Source: Treponema sp.
Lineage (GTDB): Bacteria; Spirochaetota; Spirochaetia; Treponematales; Treponemataceae
Direction of reading: 5' to 3'
DNA length: 41,899 nt
Assembly: GCA_024693715.1 (NCBI GenBank)
Contig: JAILKS010000067.1
Span: forward strand, 1 to 41,899
Both the position numbers and the translations under genes were made by a program. The stretch's first letter is position 1. Each line of letters opens with the position of its first letter. The notes under the pieces are model-generated. The model had not been told where the DNA came from and searched no databases. It saw only the letters and a program-made list of their open reading frames with translations. Of this stretch, positions 1 to 8,449 are shown one piece after another.

Positions 1-483
1 AAATCCATTCTCATCATAAAACAAGAATATATAATCCTTATTTTTTTTAGTCACAATACATTCTTCATTCATATTATAAATAAAATCACATTTAAAAAAG
101 ATTTTTCCTTTTGAATCATAAAGCCCGTGATAATATTGAATGCCATCATCATAAATAAATGAAAAAATACCATTAAAGCAATATGTCTTACTTAATGGTT
201 CAGTTTCATAAGAAAAAATTATATTACCATTACTATCTATAACGTCACAAAGCCCGCCTTCTTCACCAATTACACCTAAACAAAATCCATCTGAATATTT
301 TTCTATATAGGTATATTTTGGTTGTGCGATTACTTCCTTAGTAACAGGATTAAATAATCCGTATTGTTGTTTTTCTCTAAATTTCACCGGAACTTGTGAG
401 GTTGTTGTTATTTCCTTATCATTTTTTGCAAAACATGAAATAAAGAATAATAAAATTAAAGTGATAAATAATAATTTTTTCAT
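1..483 (-). CDS. WG-repeat-like lipoprotein, partial (C-terminus outside window)
   Basis: An open frame runs from ATG at 483 to the left edge, 161 codons with no stop. The N-terminus has two lysines, a hydrophobic stretch and a lipobox-like FISC at about residues 14-17, so it is probably a lipoprotein. The mature part reads as WG/KWG-type beta repeats, for example YGLFNPVTKEVIAQPKYTYI (about 41-60) and YHGLYDSKGKIFFKCDFIY later. Such repeats are common in secreted or surface proteins of unknown role. It starts 7 bp after the FGE-like gene stops, so it is the last visible gene of the operon that begins near 4022. The function is unknown; the repeat assignment comes from pattern only. Confidence 0.75.
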   Translation of the reverse strand, partial: MKKLLFITLILLFFISCFAKNDKEITTTSQVPVKFREKQQYGLFNPVTKEVIAQPKYTYIEKYSDGFCLGVIGEEGGLCDVIDSNGNIIFSYETEPLSKTYCFNGIFSFIYDDGIQYYHGLYDSKGKIFFKCDFIYNMNEECIVTKKNKDYIFLFYDENGF

Positions 484-490
484 AATCATA

Positions 491-1381
491 TTACTTAGCA
501 TTTCTTACCATTCGCATACCGATAAAACCTCGATGTATTGGACTTATGGAAGATAGTTTAGTTTTATTGGAAAAATAAAGTAATATATCAAAACTCGTTA
601 AATCTACATTTTTAGGTGAAAAACCAATAGCATATTTTGCATAATTAATATTATCATCTCTATCAAATATTTTAGTGTCAGCCCATATCCATTCAGGCGC
701 ATTAGAAAATAAATCATATATACCTAATGGATTTGCTTTTAAACTTCCAACTTTAGCAACTGCAGTTGAATTTACTTTGAATGCTTCATACTTTGTAATA
801 TCAATTCCTTCCCACCATTTTTCTTTAATCCCTTTTGCACCTCCAAGAAGAAGATAAAAATATTCATTTATGGTTGGTAATCTATACCCGTTTGCTTTTT
901 CATTTAATTTTATTTCAGGCATTTTCGGTACATAATAAGTCCATTTCCCATTTTCCTGTTTCCATTCAAAGTATTTTATTGCAAAAGGTAATTCATCTTC
1001 TATTTCATATGCAGGAGTAAGACCTTCCTTCTGACTTCGCCAGTTACAATATTTACATGCATCATAAAATGTTACTAAAACTGCTGCACATTCAGGATAC
1101 GGCATAATACCATTATAAGTAAAAAGTCCTCCATCCTTTGAATATTCTTTCAATTTGTTATATCCATAAAAATCAAGATATTCTTCAAATTCTGCTCGGG
1201 TCACTTCATATTTTTGTACATATAAATCCTTTATTTCTGTCGTTGAATCACAGAATTTTACATATTCCTGCATGTTTATAACTGCACCTTTTACATAAAC
1301 TTCCTTTTGTTTTGCAGAATATGCAAACGTTATGGCTGTTATAAATACAAGTATAATTACAAAAAAAGCGTACTTTTTCAT
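491..1381 (-). CDS. FGE-sulfatase (SUMF1/EgtB/PvdO-fold) domain protein, exported
   Basis: This 296-aa protein has an N-terminal signal sequence (MKKYAFFVIILVFITAITFA). The rest follows the formylglycine-generating-enzyme fold: VTRAEFEEYL at about 60-69, YDACKYCNWRSQKEGLTPAY at 106-125, GYRLPTINEY near 165, a NPLGIYDLFSNAPEWIW block, and the terminal RGFIGMRMV. The usual GGSW/catalytic-cysteine block before the C-terminus is not recognisable, so a binding or structural role seems more likely than sulfatase activation; this is inference. The ATG lies 2 bp after the stop of the 601-aa gene, indicating translational coupling. The WG-repeat lipoprotein follows after 7 bp. Confidence 0.8.
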   Translation of the reverse strand: MKKYAFFVIILVFITAITFAYSAKQKEVYVKGAVINMQEYVKFCDSTTEIKDLYVQKYEVTRAEFEEYLDFYGYNKLKEYSKDGGLFTYNGIMPYPECAAVLVTFYDACKYCNWRSQKEGLTPAYEIEDELPFAIKYFEWKQENGKWTYYVPKMPEIKLNEKANGYRLPTINEYFYLLLGGAKGIKEKWWEGIDITKYEAFKVNSTAVAKVGSLKANPLGIYDLFSNAPEWIWADTKIFDRDDNINYAKYAIGFSPKNVDLTSFDILLYFSNKTKLSSISPIHRGFIGMRMVRNAK

Positions 1382-1383
1382 GA

Positions 1384-3189
1384 TTATTGCCTCCTATATT
1401 TATCTACGGGATATATTTCATATAATTGATAATTACTAATACCCGGATTATATTCTGTAAATGGGGAACGCTTTATTAATTCATAATGTTTTATGTTTAA
1501 TTCAAAAGTATCTAAATCAGGATCTTCATCCAAATGAATATAAGCTCCTATTCCATATTCATAATCTGACTGTAGAAATGCATCTTTTGTCATTGCCTTC
1601 TTTTGGGCAGAATAAGTCTTTGTTTCAGGATTATAATATACATAATCATAATATTGTGTAGAATCTAATAATTCAGAAAGTCTTTTTGACATTTTTTCAA
1701 AATTCATTACATCGCCTTCTGGAGTTATGAACTTACCCTTTGCTTCATTCATAAACTTTTCAATATCTTCTTCTGAAAGACCTTCTTCTAAAATATACAA
1801 ATTAATTATTGTTGTAGCTAAACATAAACTTCCAAACGAAGGTGCATCATAAGGATATCCGTATTTTTCTTCTAATGGTCGTTGTTTTAAATAAGTTGGA
1901 TTTTGAGGTGCTTCCTTAGTAATTACAATTTCATTATCATTCTTATTGTCTATATTTCCATTTATTTTATTAGTAATCCATTTAAAAGCTATATCTATAA
2001 AGCTGTTTTTAATATTTTTGTCATAAAATTCTTTAAGAATATTTAGAAAAATATTTTCTTTTTCCGATTCAGAATCTTTATCGGAATCATTATCATCAGA
2101 TATTAGACCTGCTGCAAGTTGAATCAGATTATACTGATCTTGTGTAAGTTCTCCGTTTTTATAAGCCTTTTCAATTATTTCATGACTTATCTTTCCTGGA
2201 ACCTTGCTCCATGTTTTCTTCTCTGAATCATATTCGTATCCGGCAGGTTTTAATAACGTTATAAATGCATTTGAGATTCCAAGCCAGTTTTCTAAAGTGC
2301 CCTGTCTTCCGGTCGTGTCTGAATATAGCTGTTTTCCGTTTACGTCCATAACCTTCGAAACATCCGCATCATCTTCCAGGTCTCCTTTACCGTTTACCTT
2401 CCAGTAGTTCCCTGTTGAATCAAAGGCAAAATCAGCAAAATCCTTCAGCTCTGCCTCACCGAAAATCTTCTTTATATAATGAAGAATTCCATATTCCGGA
2501 AATTTCTTATATATTTCTTCACCGTAAGTATTAGCAAAGGATTCTATGATTTTTGTATCTTCAAGAACTATATCCCTCGTTTCACCGCCGATTGAGTCTG
2601 TCTGTGCATTCCGCTTGAACTCATGTGCCAGCGTAACTGCTATCTTAATCTGATTTTCGGGAGTATCCTGAATAAGATTTTCAGTTATAAAATGTGTATA
2701 TTTATCATTAATGTACCACGTTTCGCCATACTGATTTTCAGGCATTTTCGAAAACCTGATTTTTCGCTCCCCTTCATGATATTCTTTTATCGCATTATTG
2801 ATTTTAACATCACCATGCTGTTCAAGTTTTTCAAGGGATTTTTCTATAAGCTCAGGATTTATATTAGTATCTTCAACTATCATCACCTGTTCTTTAGGAA
2901 AGCTGAACTTTTCAAGCAAATCATGAAAATTCACCATTTCCTTACAGGACAGGAAAAAGTCCGTCAAATCTTCAAGCGGCATCTGCTCAAGATCCCTTCT
3001 GTAATTCTTATCGTTACGGAGGATGTAAACAACTTCTCCTGTCTGCAGGCAAAGCGCGGTTTCTTCTTCAGTAAGATTTTCTTTATTCAGACTGCAGTAT
3101 CCGTCATAATAAGTCGCAAAATTTTCTATAGAAATATTTATAAGGCTTATTGCCTTACTTCTTGTAATTACAGCTGTTTCTTCACTCAT
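1384..3189 (-). CDS. Composite toxin-like protein with C-terminal papain-like (C39/DUF261-type) region
   Basis: This 601-aa protein has no signal peptide. The N-terminal half contains a TLAHEFKRN segment (about 186-194) followed by an acidic helical region; it resembles HE-containing blocks in large Treponema polymorphic proteins but is not a full HExxH. A D/G-rich link (about 260-330) and an acidic low-complexity linker (about 364-380) come next. The C-terminal part starts near YLKQRP (433-438), with SFGSLCLATT around Cys456 and a possible partner His568 in NIKHYEL. This is the layout of a papain-like cysteine peptidase or its inactive relative. It follows the 67-aa gene directly (stop TAA next to ATG) with GGGG as a weak ribosome site. 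The toxin interpretation is inference from architecture and context. Confidence 0.7.
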   Translation of the reverse strand: MSEETAVITRSKAISLINISIENFATYYDGYCSLNKENLTEEETALCLQTGEVVYILRNDKNYRRDLEQMPLEDLTDFFLSCKEMVNFHDLLEKFSFPKEQVMIVEDTNINPELIEKSLEKLEQHGDVKINNAIKEYHEGERKIRFSKMPENQYGETWYINDKYTHFITENLIQDTPENQIKIAVTLAHEFKRNAQTDSIGGETRDIVLEDTKIIESFANTYGEEIYKKFPEYGILHYIKKIFGEAELKDFADFAFDSTGNYWKVNGKGDLEDDADVSKVMDVNGKQLYSDTTGRQGTLENWLGISNAFITLLKPAGYEYDSEKKTWSKVPGKISHEIIEKAYKNGELTQDQYNLIQLAAGLISDDNDSDKDSESEKENIFLNILKEFYDKNIKNSFIDIAFKWITNKINGNIDNKNDNEIVITKEAPQNPTYLKQRPLEEKYGYPYDAPSFGSLCLATTIINLYILEEGLSEEDIEKFMNEAKGKFITPEGDVMNFEKMSKRLSELLDSTQYYDYVYYNPETKTYSAQKKAMTKDAFLQSDYEYGIGAYIHLDEDPDLDTFELNIKHYELIKRSPFTEYNPGISNYQLYEIYPVDKYRRQ

Positions 3190-3393
3190 TTAATATCCCC
3201 GTATCTGTCTTTTCATGGCATCAAGTACATCTGCCCGAACCTGTGCCGCTGTTTTCCATAAATGCTTACGTATAAGCTCTTCTCTTTTAAGATAATAATT
3301 CATGTTTCCGAATTTTTTTTCATCACTGGCAATTCCTGCCTTATCATGCTCATAATTTGAATTTATTATTTCCATTCGTTCTTTATCTGTCAT
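3190..3393 (-). CDS. Small conserved-looking hypothetical protein, 67 aa
   Basis: The frame is open up to 3405, but the second Met (3393) is preferred: GGTGG sits 5-6 nt before it, and this start lies 2 bp after the stop of the DUF4157-like gene. The product is charged and helical (MTDKERMEIINSNYEHDK at the start, AAQVRADVLDAMKRQIRGY at the end), with no membrane segment and no family I recognise. Its place between the HExxH protein and the 601-aa protein, with no gaps, suggests an adaptor, chaperone or immunity-type partner. That role is a guess from position only. Confidence 0.65.
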   Translation of the reverse strand: MTDKERMEIINSNYEHDKAGIASDEKKFGNMNYYLKREELIRKHLWKTAAQVRADVLDAMKRQIRGY

Positions 3394-3395
3394 AT

Positions 3396-4022
3396 TTACC
3401 ACCATCTGCTCAAATTAAAAAATTTATCGTCATAACCTTTAGACCATTCTTCAAGAGCAACTAAAAATTCAAACTGCCTGTTTTGTTTCAGCATCTCATA
3501 TCTTTGTTCAACCTTTGCTTCAAAAACACGGGCAATTTCATTTAAAAACTTATTATATTCTGACAATGTGACGGTACAATATTTTCCCGGCTCATATTCA
3601 ATATAATGAACTTCTTCACCGTTTCTAACATGATGAGTTTCATTAAAATTTGCTTCGAGTTCAAGTTCATCGACAGATTCATTTTGTCGGCCTTCTGAAT
3701 ACTGCTGGATATGTGTTAATTCATGTTCAAGGATTTCTTTTGTTTCTGTAGAACCGGGATTATATTTACTTTTTCTGATGTGTATCTGATTGGCTAAAGC
3801 ATATGCAATAATCGGATTCAGGATAAATTGACGTCTGTTATCTGGCTCAAGATAAATCATCGGGGAGTTCAATTCCGTGTCATGACTCAATTCAAAATCA
3901 TTTTTCGTCTGCTCATCCAGCGGAATTTTCTGAACATCCTTTGAGGCTGTTTTGCTCAACCGTAGTGACTTAACGTTTTCTACAAAAGAAATGACATTTT
4001 TTGTAGATTTACTAATTTCCAT
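3396..4022 (-). CDS. DUF4157-type HExxH protein (putative metallopeptidase)
   Basis: This 208-aa protein carries HELTH at residues 100-104 followed by IQQ, and about 15 residues further DELELEANF, where E123 may be the third zinc ligand. This matches the DUF4157 type of zincin-like domain, often found in polymorphic toxin proteins and in cargo of extracellular contractile injection systems. The N-terminus is polar and helical with no signal peptide. It is the first gene of the five-gene minus-strand operon; AAGGA lies about 8 nt before the ATG and an extended -10 promoter lies at 4060-4068. Whether it is an active peptidase cannot be judged from sequence. Confidence 0.75.
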   Translation of the reverse strand: MEISKSTKNVISFVENVKSLRLSKTASKDVQKIPLDEQTKNDFELSHDTELNSPMIYLEPDNRRQFILNPIIAYALANQIHIRKSKYNPGSTETKEILEHELTHIQQYSEGRQNESVDELELEANFNETHHVRNGEEVHYIEYEPGKYCTVTLSEYNKFLNEIARVFEAKVEQRYEMLKQNRQFEFLVALEEWSKGYDDKFFNLSRWW

Positions 4023-4059
4023 TTTTTATTTCCTTTTTATAAATTACAGTTTATAAATA

Positions 4060-4068
4060 ATTATATCA
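4060..4068 (-). promoter_or_regulatory. Extended -10 promoter of the left-edge accessory operon
   Basis: On the minus strand the sequence reads TGATATAAT, a TGn-extended perfect -10, 37 bp before the ATG at 4022. No good -35 is visible 17 bp upstream, which is common for extended -10 promoters. It would drive all five genes down to the left edge. Confidence 0.5.
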
Positions 4069-4095
4069 CATTATCAGCAATTAAAATACTAATAA

Positions 4096-6828
4096 TTATT
4101 CTTCGTAATAAAATGTACCGGCAGGTGCACAAAGCTTTAAGGACTGATGGTTATTAATTCCGGAAAAACTTATTCTTATCACTTTTTTACCGTCAATCCT
4201 TACAGCGTTATTTATTAACTCTTGTGGAATTTTAAATATATATTCAGTTTGTTCGCTTGTCTCATCATCCTTACTGCTTATTTCTCCAATTACTACACCG
4301 TCAGATTCAATTCTTAATCCATCTGCATCATCATTTTTCATTACAAGACAGGAAAGATATGTATCATATTTTTCAGATATTTCAAAATAATAGGAAAAAG
4401 AGCCATTTGCCCTGGCATATCTTGTAAGTGCCCCCGAATCTGCAACAGAGCCTGTTCCTTCATTTAACAAACACGGATAAACATTTTTGTCTCCCTCTGT
4501 CTGAGCTCCATACCCTACTCCGATTCCGTCAATTTCTACCTTGTGATTGTCAGAATTATTGTTTATTTTTTCAGATTTAAAATACCAGTAAATTCCATAT
4601 CTGTTTTTATTCATTCTGTAATAGGGATGTAATTTTAAACGAAGGTTGTCCCCCCTGTCATTTTTCACTTTTAACTCAAACAAAGGTTTACCGGCATTTT
4701 TTTTCAAATGAATTCTTTTAACTATTTCATGATTATTTGTTCGTGACGGCAAAACAATATTTTCATTAGATAATATTTCAACATTACCTGTTCCGCCATA
4801 ATTTCCTTTTAACAAAAGACTTTGTCCCCATACATTCTTTTCACCACAGACATCGCACATAACGCCAATCTGTCTTATAATCCTTTTTTCAGGAACACCT
4901 AAATCTGCGGCAAGTACATACGGTCCGTACTTAAATGCAAGAACGTCACCCTCGTTATCCGGTAAACTGTATTCTCTTACACTCTTTTTTAAAATCAATT
5001 CCACACAATCATCGTTTTTCCATTTGCGCGATAATTGAATATAACCGTTTGATTGTAAAAAAAACGTTTTTTTATTATTTATGCGTACAGAAATCTTATT
5101 ATCGTTCGAAGCCCATTGTGGAATCCTGAGAAAAACAGAAAAATCATTCTCTTCATTTGACAATGACTGTATTTTTATCTGAACCTTTTCTCTTTTTTCC
5201 AAATCTGCATCAACATGAACTGTCAGATTTTCTTCTTTCCAGTATATTTTCGAACTGACATATTCATTTATAAAAATCATCTTATTTTTTTTATAGAAAA
5301 ACGAATCGCCCAATTTAGTAAAATTTTCAAAGCCTGTTCCAGTGCAGCACCAGAAATAATTTTTATCAATATCAGGATTACAAAATACTTTAAAACATCC
5401 GGTCGCCATAGGTTGAAAATAAGTTGTCATGCCGTTTTCTTCATTAACTGATGCAAGGATTGAATTTATGAATGCATTTTCATAAAAATCTGCATATTTT
5501 TTCTCACCGGTAATCTTAAACAATTCTCTTGTTATCTTTAAAAAATTATGGGAATTACATGTTTCACAATTACAATTCGATCTTTTACCGTCCAAAAGAT
5601 TGTCTTTTCCAAAATGCTCACATTCACTGTTTCCGCCGGTTATATATGTGTGTTTTTCAACTACAAGCTTCCAGAAATTCTTTACATAATCAAGATATTT
5701 TAAAGATTCCTTATCATCCTTAAATAAACGATATCTGTTCAATATTCCAAGATATTTCGGGATTGTCGTATTTGCATGCAGATTATTCAACGAATCTTTC
5801 GAAGAACAAAAAATCTTTTCAAAAAGCGAATCCTCATCAAACTGACCTGCCGCTATTTTAATATGCTCCTTATTTTCATAACCGCACAGTTTTGCATATC
5901 TATATATTTCATACAGACAATCATTCATTCCGCCATATTCAATTTTCAAAACACGATTTTTTATAGTCTGATTCCATTTAATCACACGCTCATAAACCCA
6001 TTCCGATAAATTCAACGCGATTTTCAAGGCTTTTTGATTTTCTGTAAATTTATAAACATATATCAGACCCTGTAAGATTTTATGCATCGTATACCAGGGA
6101 ACCCACGTATCAGAGGGATTATCTGATTCAACCCTATCAAATTGTATTTCAGGAAAAGCTTTATCGTCCATCACAGCGCCAAATATAAAACCTTTTTTCC
6201 TGTTCGGATTAGACAAGGATAATTCATCATTATGCTGCTGACATTTATATAATTCATCAATTATGCATAAAAGTCTTTTTTCAAAGGATATTCCGTCTTT
6301 ACCGGTAAGCTTTCCGTATCCTTTTTTGACAGCCTGTGCCGCTGCCGAAAGATAATGACCCAACGTATGACCGCCGATTCGTGTATTTTCCCAGCCGGAA
6401 TATGATGATTTACCGGGGATTTCATCAGGACTATAACCTGCATTTAATCTGAAATTATATAAAAGCTTATCGATATTAAATGAATTCAAAAAATCAACGA
6501 CTTTTTTTTCAACTTTAAGATAGTAATCATCAAGAAGCTTTACTTCATCTAAAGAAAATTCCTCCAGCGGTTGAACAAGAGGCTTGGCAAGAACCAGAAA
6601 AGAATATTTTAGCTGCGAGGGTTGTCCCCGTTGTCGTTTTCCTTTTATCTTTGCCGTAAGAATTACTTTTTCATCCTTTTGACCGGCTTCTGGACGTTTT
6701 ACAATACCATCATCAGATAAAAAAGCAGGATTTGAACTTTTCCATTCTATTTCTAAGCCTTTTTCATTTCCGGGCAAAATAAGATTTTCTGTCAAATGTC
6801 TGTTTGGAAAATCAAAATACAGATTCAT
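4096..6828 (-). CDS. Beta-L-arabinofuranosidase, GH127/GH146 (DUF1680) type, with N-terminal Ig-like domain
   Basis: This 910-aa protein begins with an Ig-like domain (about 1-80: NLILPG, EIEWKSSNPAFLSDDGIV). The (alpha/alpha)6 catalytic domain follows from about 90. The zinc-cysteine site known for GH127 is visible: GGNSECEHFG near 398-407 with E404 at the likely acid/base position, NCETCNS (E422, C424) and FWCCTGTG (C494, C495). Family members remove L-arabinofuranose from plant arabinans or hydroxyproline-linked chains. No signal peptide is visible, so it is either cytoplasmic and acts on imported oligosaccharides, or its true N-terminus differs. It starts 36 bp after the DUF1846 gene; no clear Shine-Dalgarno was seen. 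Confidence 0.9.
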   Translation of the reverse strand: MNLYFDFPNRHLTENLILPGNEKGLEIEWKSSNPAFLSDDGIVKRPEAGQKDEKVILTAKIKGKRQRGQPSQLKYSFLVLAKPLVQPLEEFSLDEVKLLDDYYLKVEKKVVDFLNSFNIDKLLYNFRLNAGYSPDEIPGKSSYSGWENTRIGGHTLGHYLSAAAQAVKKGYGKLTGKDGISFEKRLLCIIDELYKCQQHNDELSLSNPNRKKGFIFGAVMDDKAFPEIQFDRVESDNPSDTWVPWYTMHKILQGLIYVYKFTENQKALKIALNLSEWVYERVIKWNQTIKNRVLKIEYGGMNDCLYEIYRYAKLCGYENKEHIKIAAGQFDEDSLFEKIFCSSKDSLNNLHANTTIPKYLGILNRYRLFKDDKESLKYLDYVKNFWKLVVEKHTYITGGNSECEHFGKDNLLDGKRSNCNCETCNSHNFLKITRELFKITGEKKYADFYENAFINSILASVNEENGMTTYFQPMATGCFKVFCNPDIDKNYFWCCTGTGFENFTKLGDSFFYKKNKMIFINEYVSSKIYWKEENLTVHVDADLEKREKVQIKIQSLSNEENDFSVFLRIPQWASNDNKISVRINNKKTFFLQSNGYIQLSRKWKNDDCVELILKKSVREYSLPDNEGDVLAFKYGPYVLAADLGVPEKRIIRQIGVMCDVCGEKNVWGQSLLLKGNYGGTGNVEILSNENIVLPSRTNNHEIVKRIHLKKNAGKPLFELKVKNDRGDNLRLKLHPYYRMNKNRYGIYWYFKSEKINNNSDNHKVEIDGIGVGYGAQTEGDKNVYPCLLNEGTGSVADSGALTRYARANGSFSYYFEISEKYDTYLSCLVMKNDDADGLRIESDGVVIGEISSKDDETSEQTEYIFKIPQELINNAVRIDGKKVIRISFSGINNHQSLKLCAPAGTFYYEE

Positions 6829-6864
6829 ACTATCTATTCATGAATAATTTCCGGAAACCTGTAA

Positions 6865-8346
6865 CTAACCGATTAAGCTTTTCTGTTTTTTACTTACCGG
6901 CTCACAAGTTACATCTATTCCAAGCTTTTTAAAGATTTTTCTGTCAACTTCACTCAACATAACCGAAGTATGAACCTGACATCCCTTCAGATTCGGAAGC
7001 TGTTCAACTGCTTTACGGCAATTTTCATCATTCAGACTTAACATCGCAAGAGCAACAAGCACTTCATCTGTATGAAGGCGAGGATTTTTTCCCCTCAAAT
7101 AAGTAACCTTCATATTTTGAATAGGTTCTATCATCTCTTCCGGAATCAATTTTACCTTATGATCTATTCCCGCAAGATATTTTGTCGCATGAAGAAGCAA
7201 TGCTGCGCTTGTTCCTAAAAGTGATGTCGTTTCAGAAGTGATGATTGTTCCATCCCTTAATTCTATTGCAGATGCAGGTCCGCCGGCTTTGCTTGCCCTG
7301 TCTTTTGCTGCCACAGTTACCTTTCGGTCTGCAGTTGTTACTTTTGCCTGCTGCATCAATAATTCAATTTTATTTACCTCTACTTCATCAACCTTATTTT
7401 CTGCATAATCATCCAGTGCTGTATAATATCTTCTGATTATTTCCTGCTTTGAAGCCTCTTTGCAAACTTCATCATCAATTATACAGTTTCCTGCCATATT
7501 AACGCCCATGTCCGTAGGAGATTTATAAGGATTATCGCCATATATTCCCTTGAAGATAGCATCAAGCACCGGAAAGATTTCTATATCACGGTTATAATTT
7601 ACAGTTGTTACACCATAAGCATCCAGATGGAACGGATCTATCATATTTACATCGTTCAAATCTGCTGTAGCCGCTTCGTAAGCAAGATTTACAGGATGTT
7701 TTAACGGCAGATTCCAGATCGGGAATGTTTCAAATTTTGCATATCCTGCTTTAATTCCCCTTTTGTTTTCCTGATAAAGCTGACTCAAACAGGTTGCCAT
7801 TTTTCCAGAACCAGGTCCCGGTGCAGTAACGACAACAAGAGGTCTGCTTGTTTCTATATACTCATTTTTTCCAAAGCCTTCTTCACTGTCAATTAATGCA
7901 ACATTCGAAGGATATCCTGGGATTGTATAATGAACGTATGTTTTGATATTTAAACGACTGAGCTTTTTTCTAAAGGCCTTTGCTGATTCCTGACCTTTGT
8001 AATGTGTAATTACGACACTTCCGACAACCAGACCACGATTTTCGAATTCATCACGGAGTCTGAGTACATCCTTGTCATAAGTAATACCAAGATCGCCTCT
8101 GACCTTATTCTTTTCGATATCAACTGCACTGATTACTATTATTATTTCAGCGACATCGGCAAGCTGCATCAGCATTTTAAGCTTACTGTCAGGCTGAAAG
8201 CCCGGTAAAACACGCGATGCATGATAATCATCGAATAACTTGCCGCCAAATTCCAGATAAAGCTTGTCGCCAAATTTGGAAATCCGTTCTTTAATATGTT
8301 CCGATTGAATTTTTAAGTATTTTTCGTTATCAAATCCGCTTTTCAT
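6865..8346 (-). CDS. DUF1846 (UPF0371) family protein
   Basis: This protein of 493 aa is typical along its whole length: KLYLEFGGKLFDDYHASRVL near the N-terminus, a GPGSGKMATCLSQLY segment near 180, and TSLLGTSAALLLHA near 380. DUF1846 members are conserved in anaerobes and structurally known, but their reaction is not established. The frame opens one codon earlier with GTG (8349), but ATG at 8346 is the better start. No Shine-Dalgarno is evident; a poor -10-like TTAAAT lies 6 nt before this ATG. The gene precedes the arabinofuranosidase on the same strand. Confidence 0.9.
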   Translation of the reverse strand: MKSGFDNEKYLKIQSEHIKERISKFGDKLYLEFGGKLFDDYHASRVLPGFQPDSKLKMLMQLADVAEIIIVISAVDIEKNKVRGDLGITYDKDVLRLRDEFENRGLVVGSVVITHYKGQESAKAFRKKLSRLNIKTYVHYTIPGYPSNVALIDSEEGFGKNEYIETSRPLVVVTAPGPGSGKMATCLSQLYQENKRGIKAGYAKFETFPIWNLPLKHPVNLAYEAATADLNDVNMIDPFHLDAYGVTTVNYNRDIEIFPVLDAIFKGIYGDNPYKSPTDMGVNMAGNCIIDDEVCKEASKQEIIRRYYTALDDYAENKVDEVEVNKIELLMQQAKVTTADRKVTVAAKDRASKAGGPASAIELRDGTIITSETTSLLGTSAALLLHATKYLAGIDHKVKLIPEEMIEPIQNMKVTYLRGKNPRLHTDEVLVALAMLSLNDENCRKAVEQLPNLKGCQVHTSVMLSEVDRKIFKKLGIDVTCEPVSKKQKSLIG

Positions 8347-8397
8347 CACGGAATTTAATTCTATACCTTTTTTGAAAATTTAACAACATTTTTTTTT

Positions 8398-8430
8398 AAA
8401 AACAATCAGGGCTGTCCCCATTGTCTGATT
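8398..8430 (-). terminator. Probable terminator of the SPOR-protein gene
   Basis: On the minus strand AATCAG and CTGATT (8404-8409, 8425-8430) flank a GC-rich loop with an internal GGG/CCC pairing, followed by GTTTTT. It lies 20 bp after the SPOR gene stop. The T-tract is short, so the call is moderate. Confidence 0.5.
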
Positions 8431-8449
8431 CATTTTTCTAACTTTCACA

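Noticed and set aside
2623..3261. Plus-strand 212-codon ORF opposite the 601-aa gene
   Set aside because: Phe/Ile-rich translation without motif or ribosome site; it runs across the junction of two coupled minus-strand genes.
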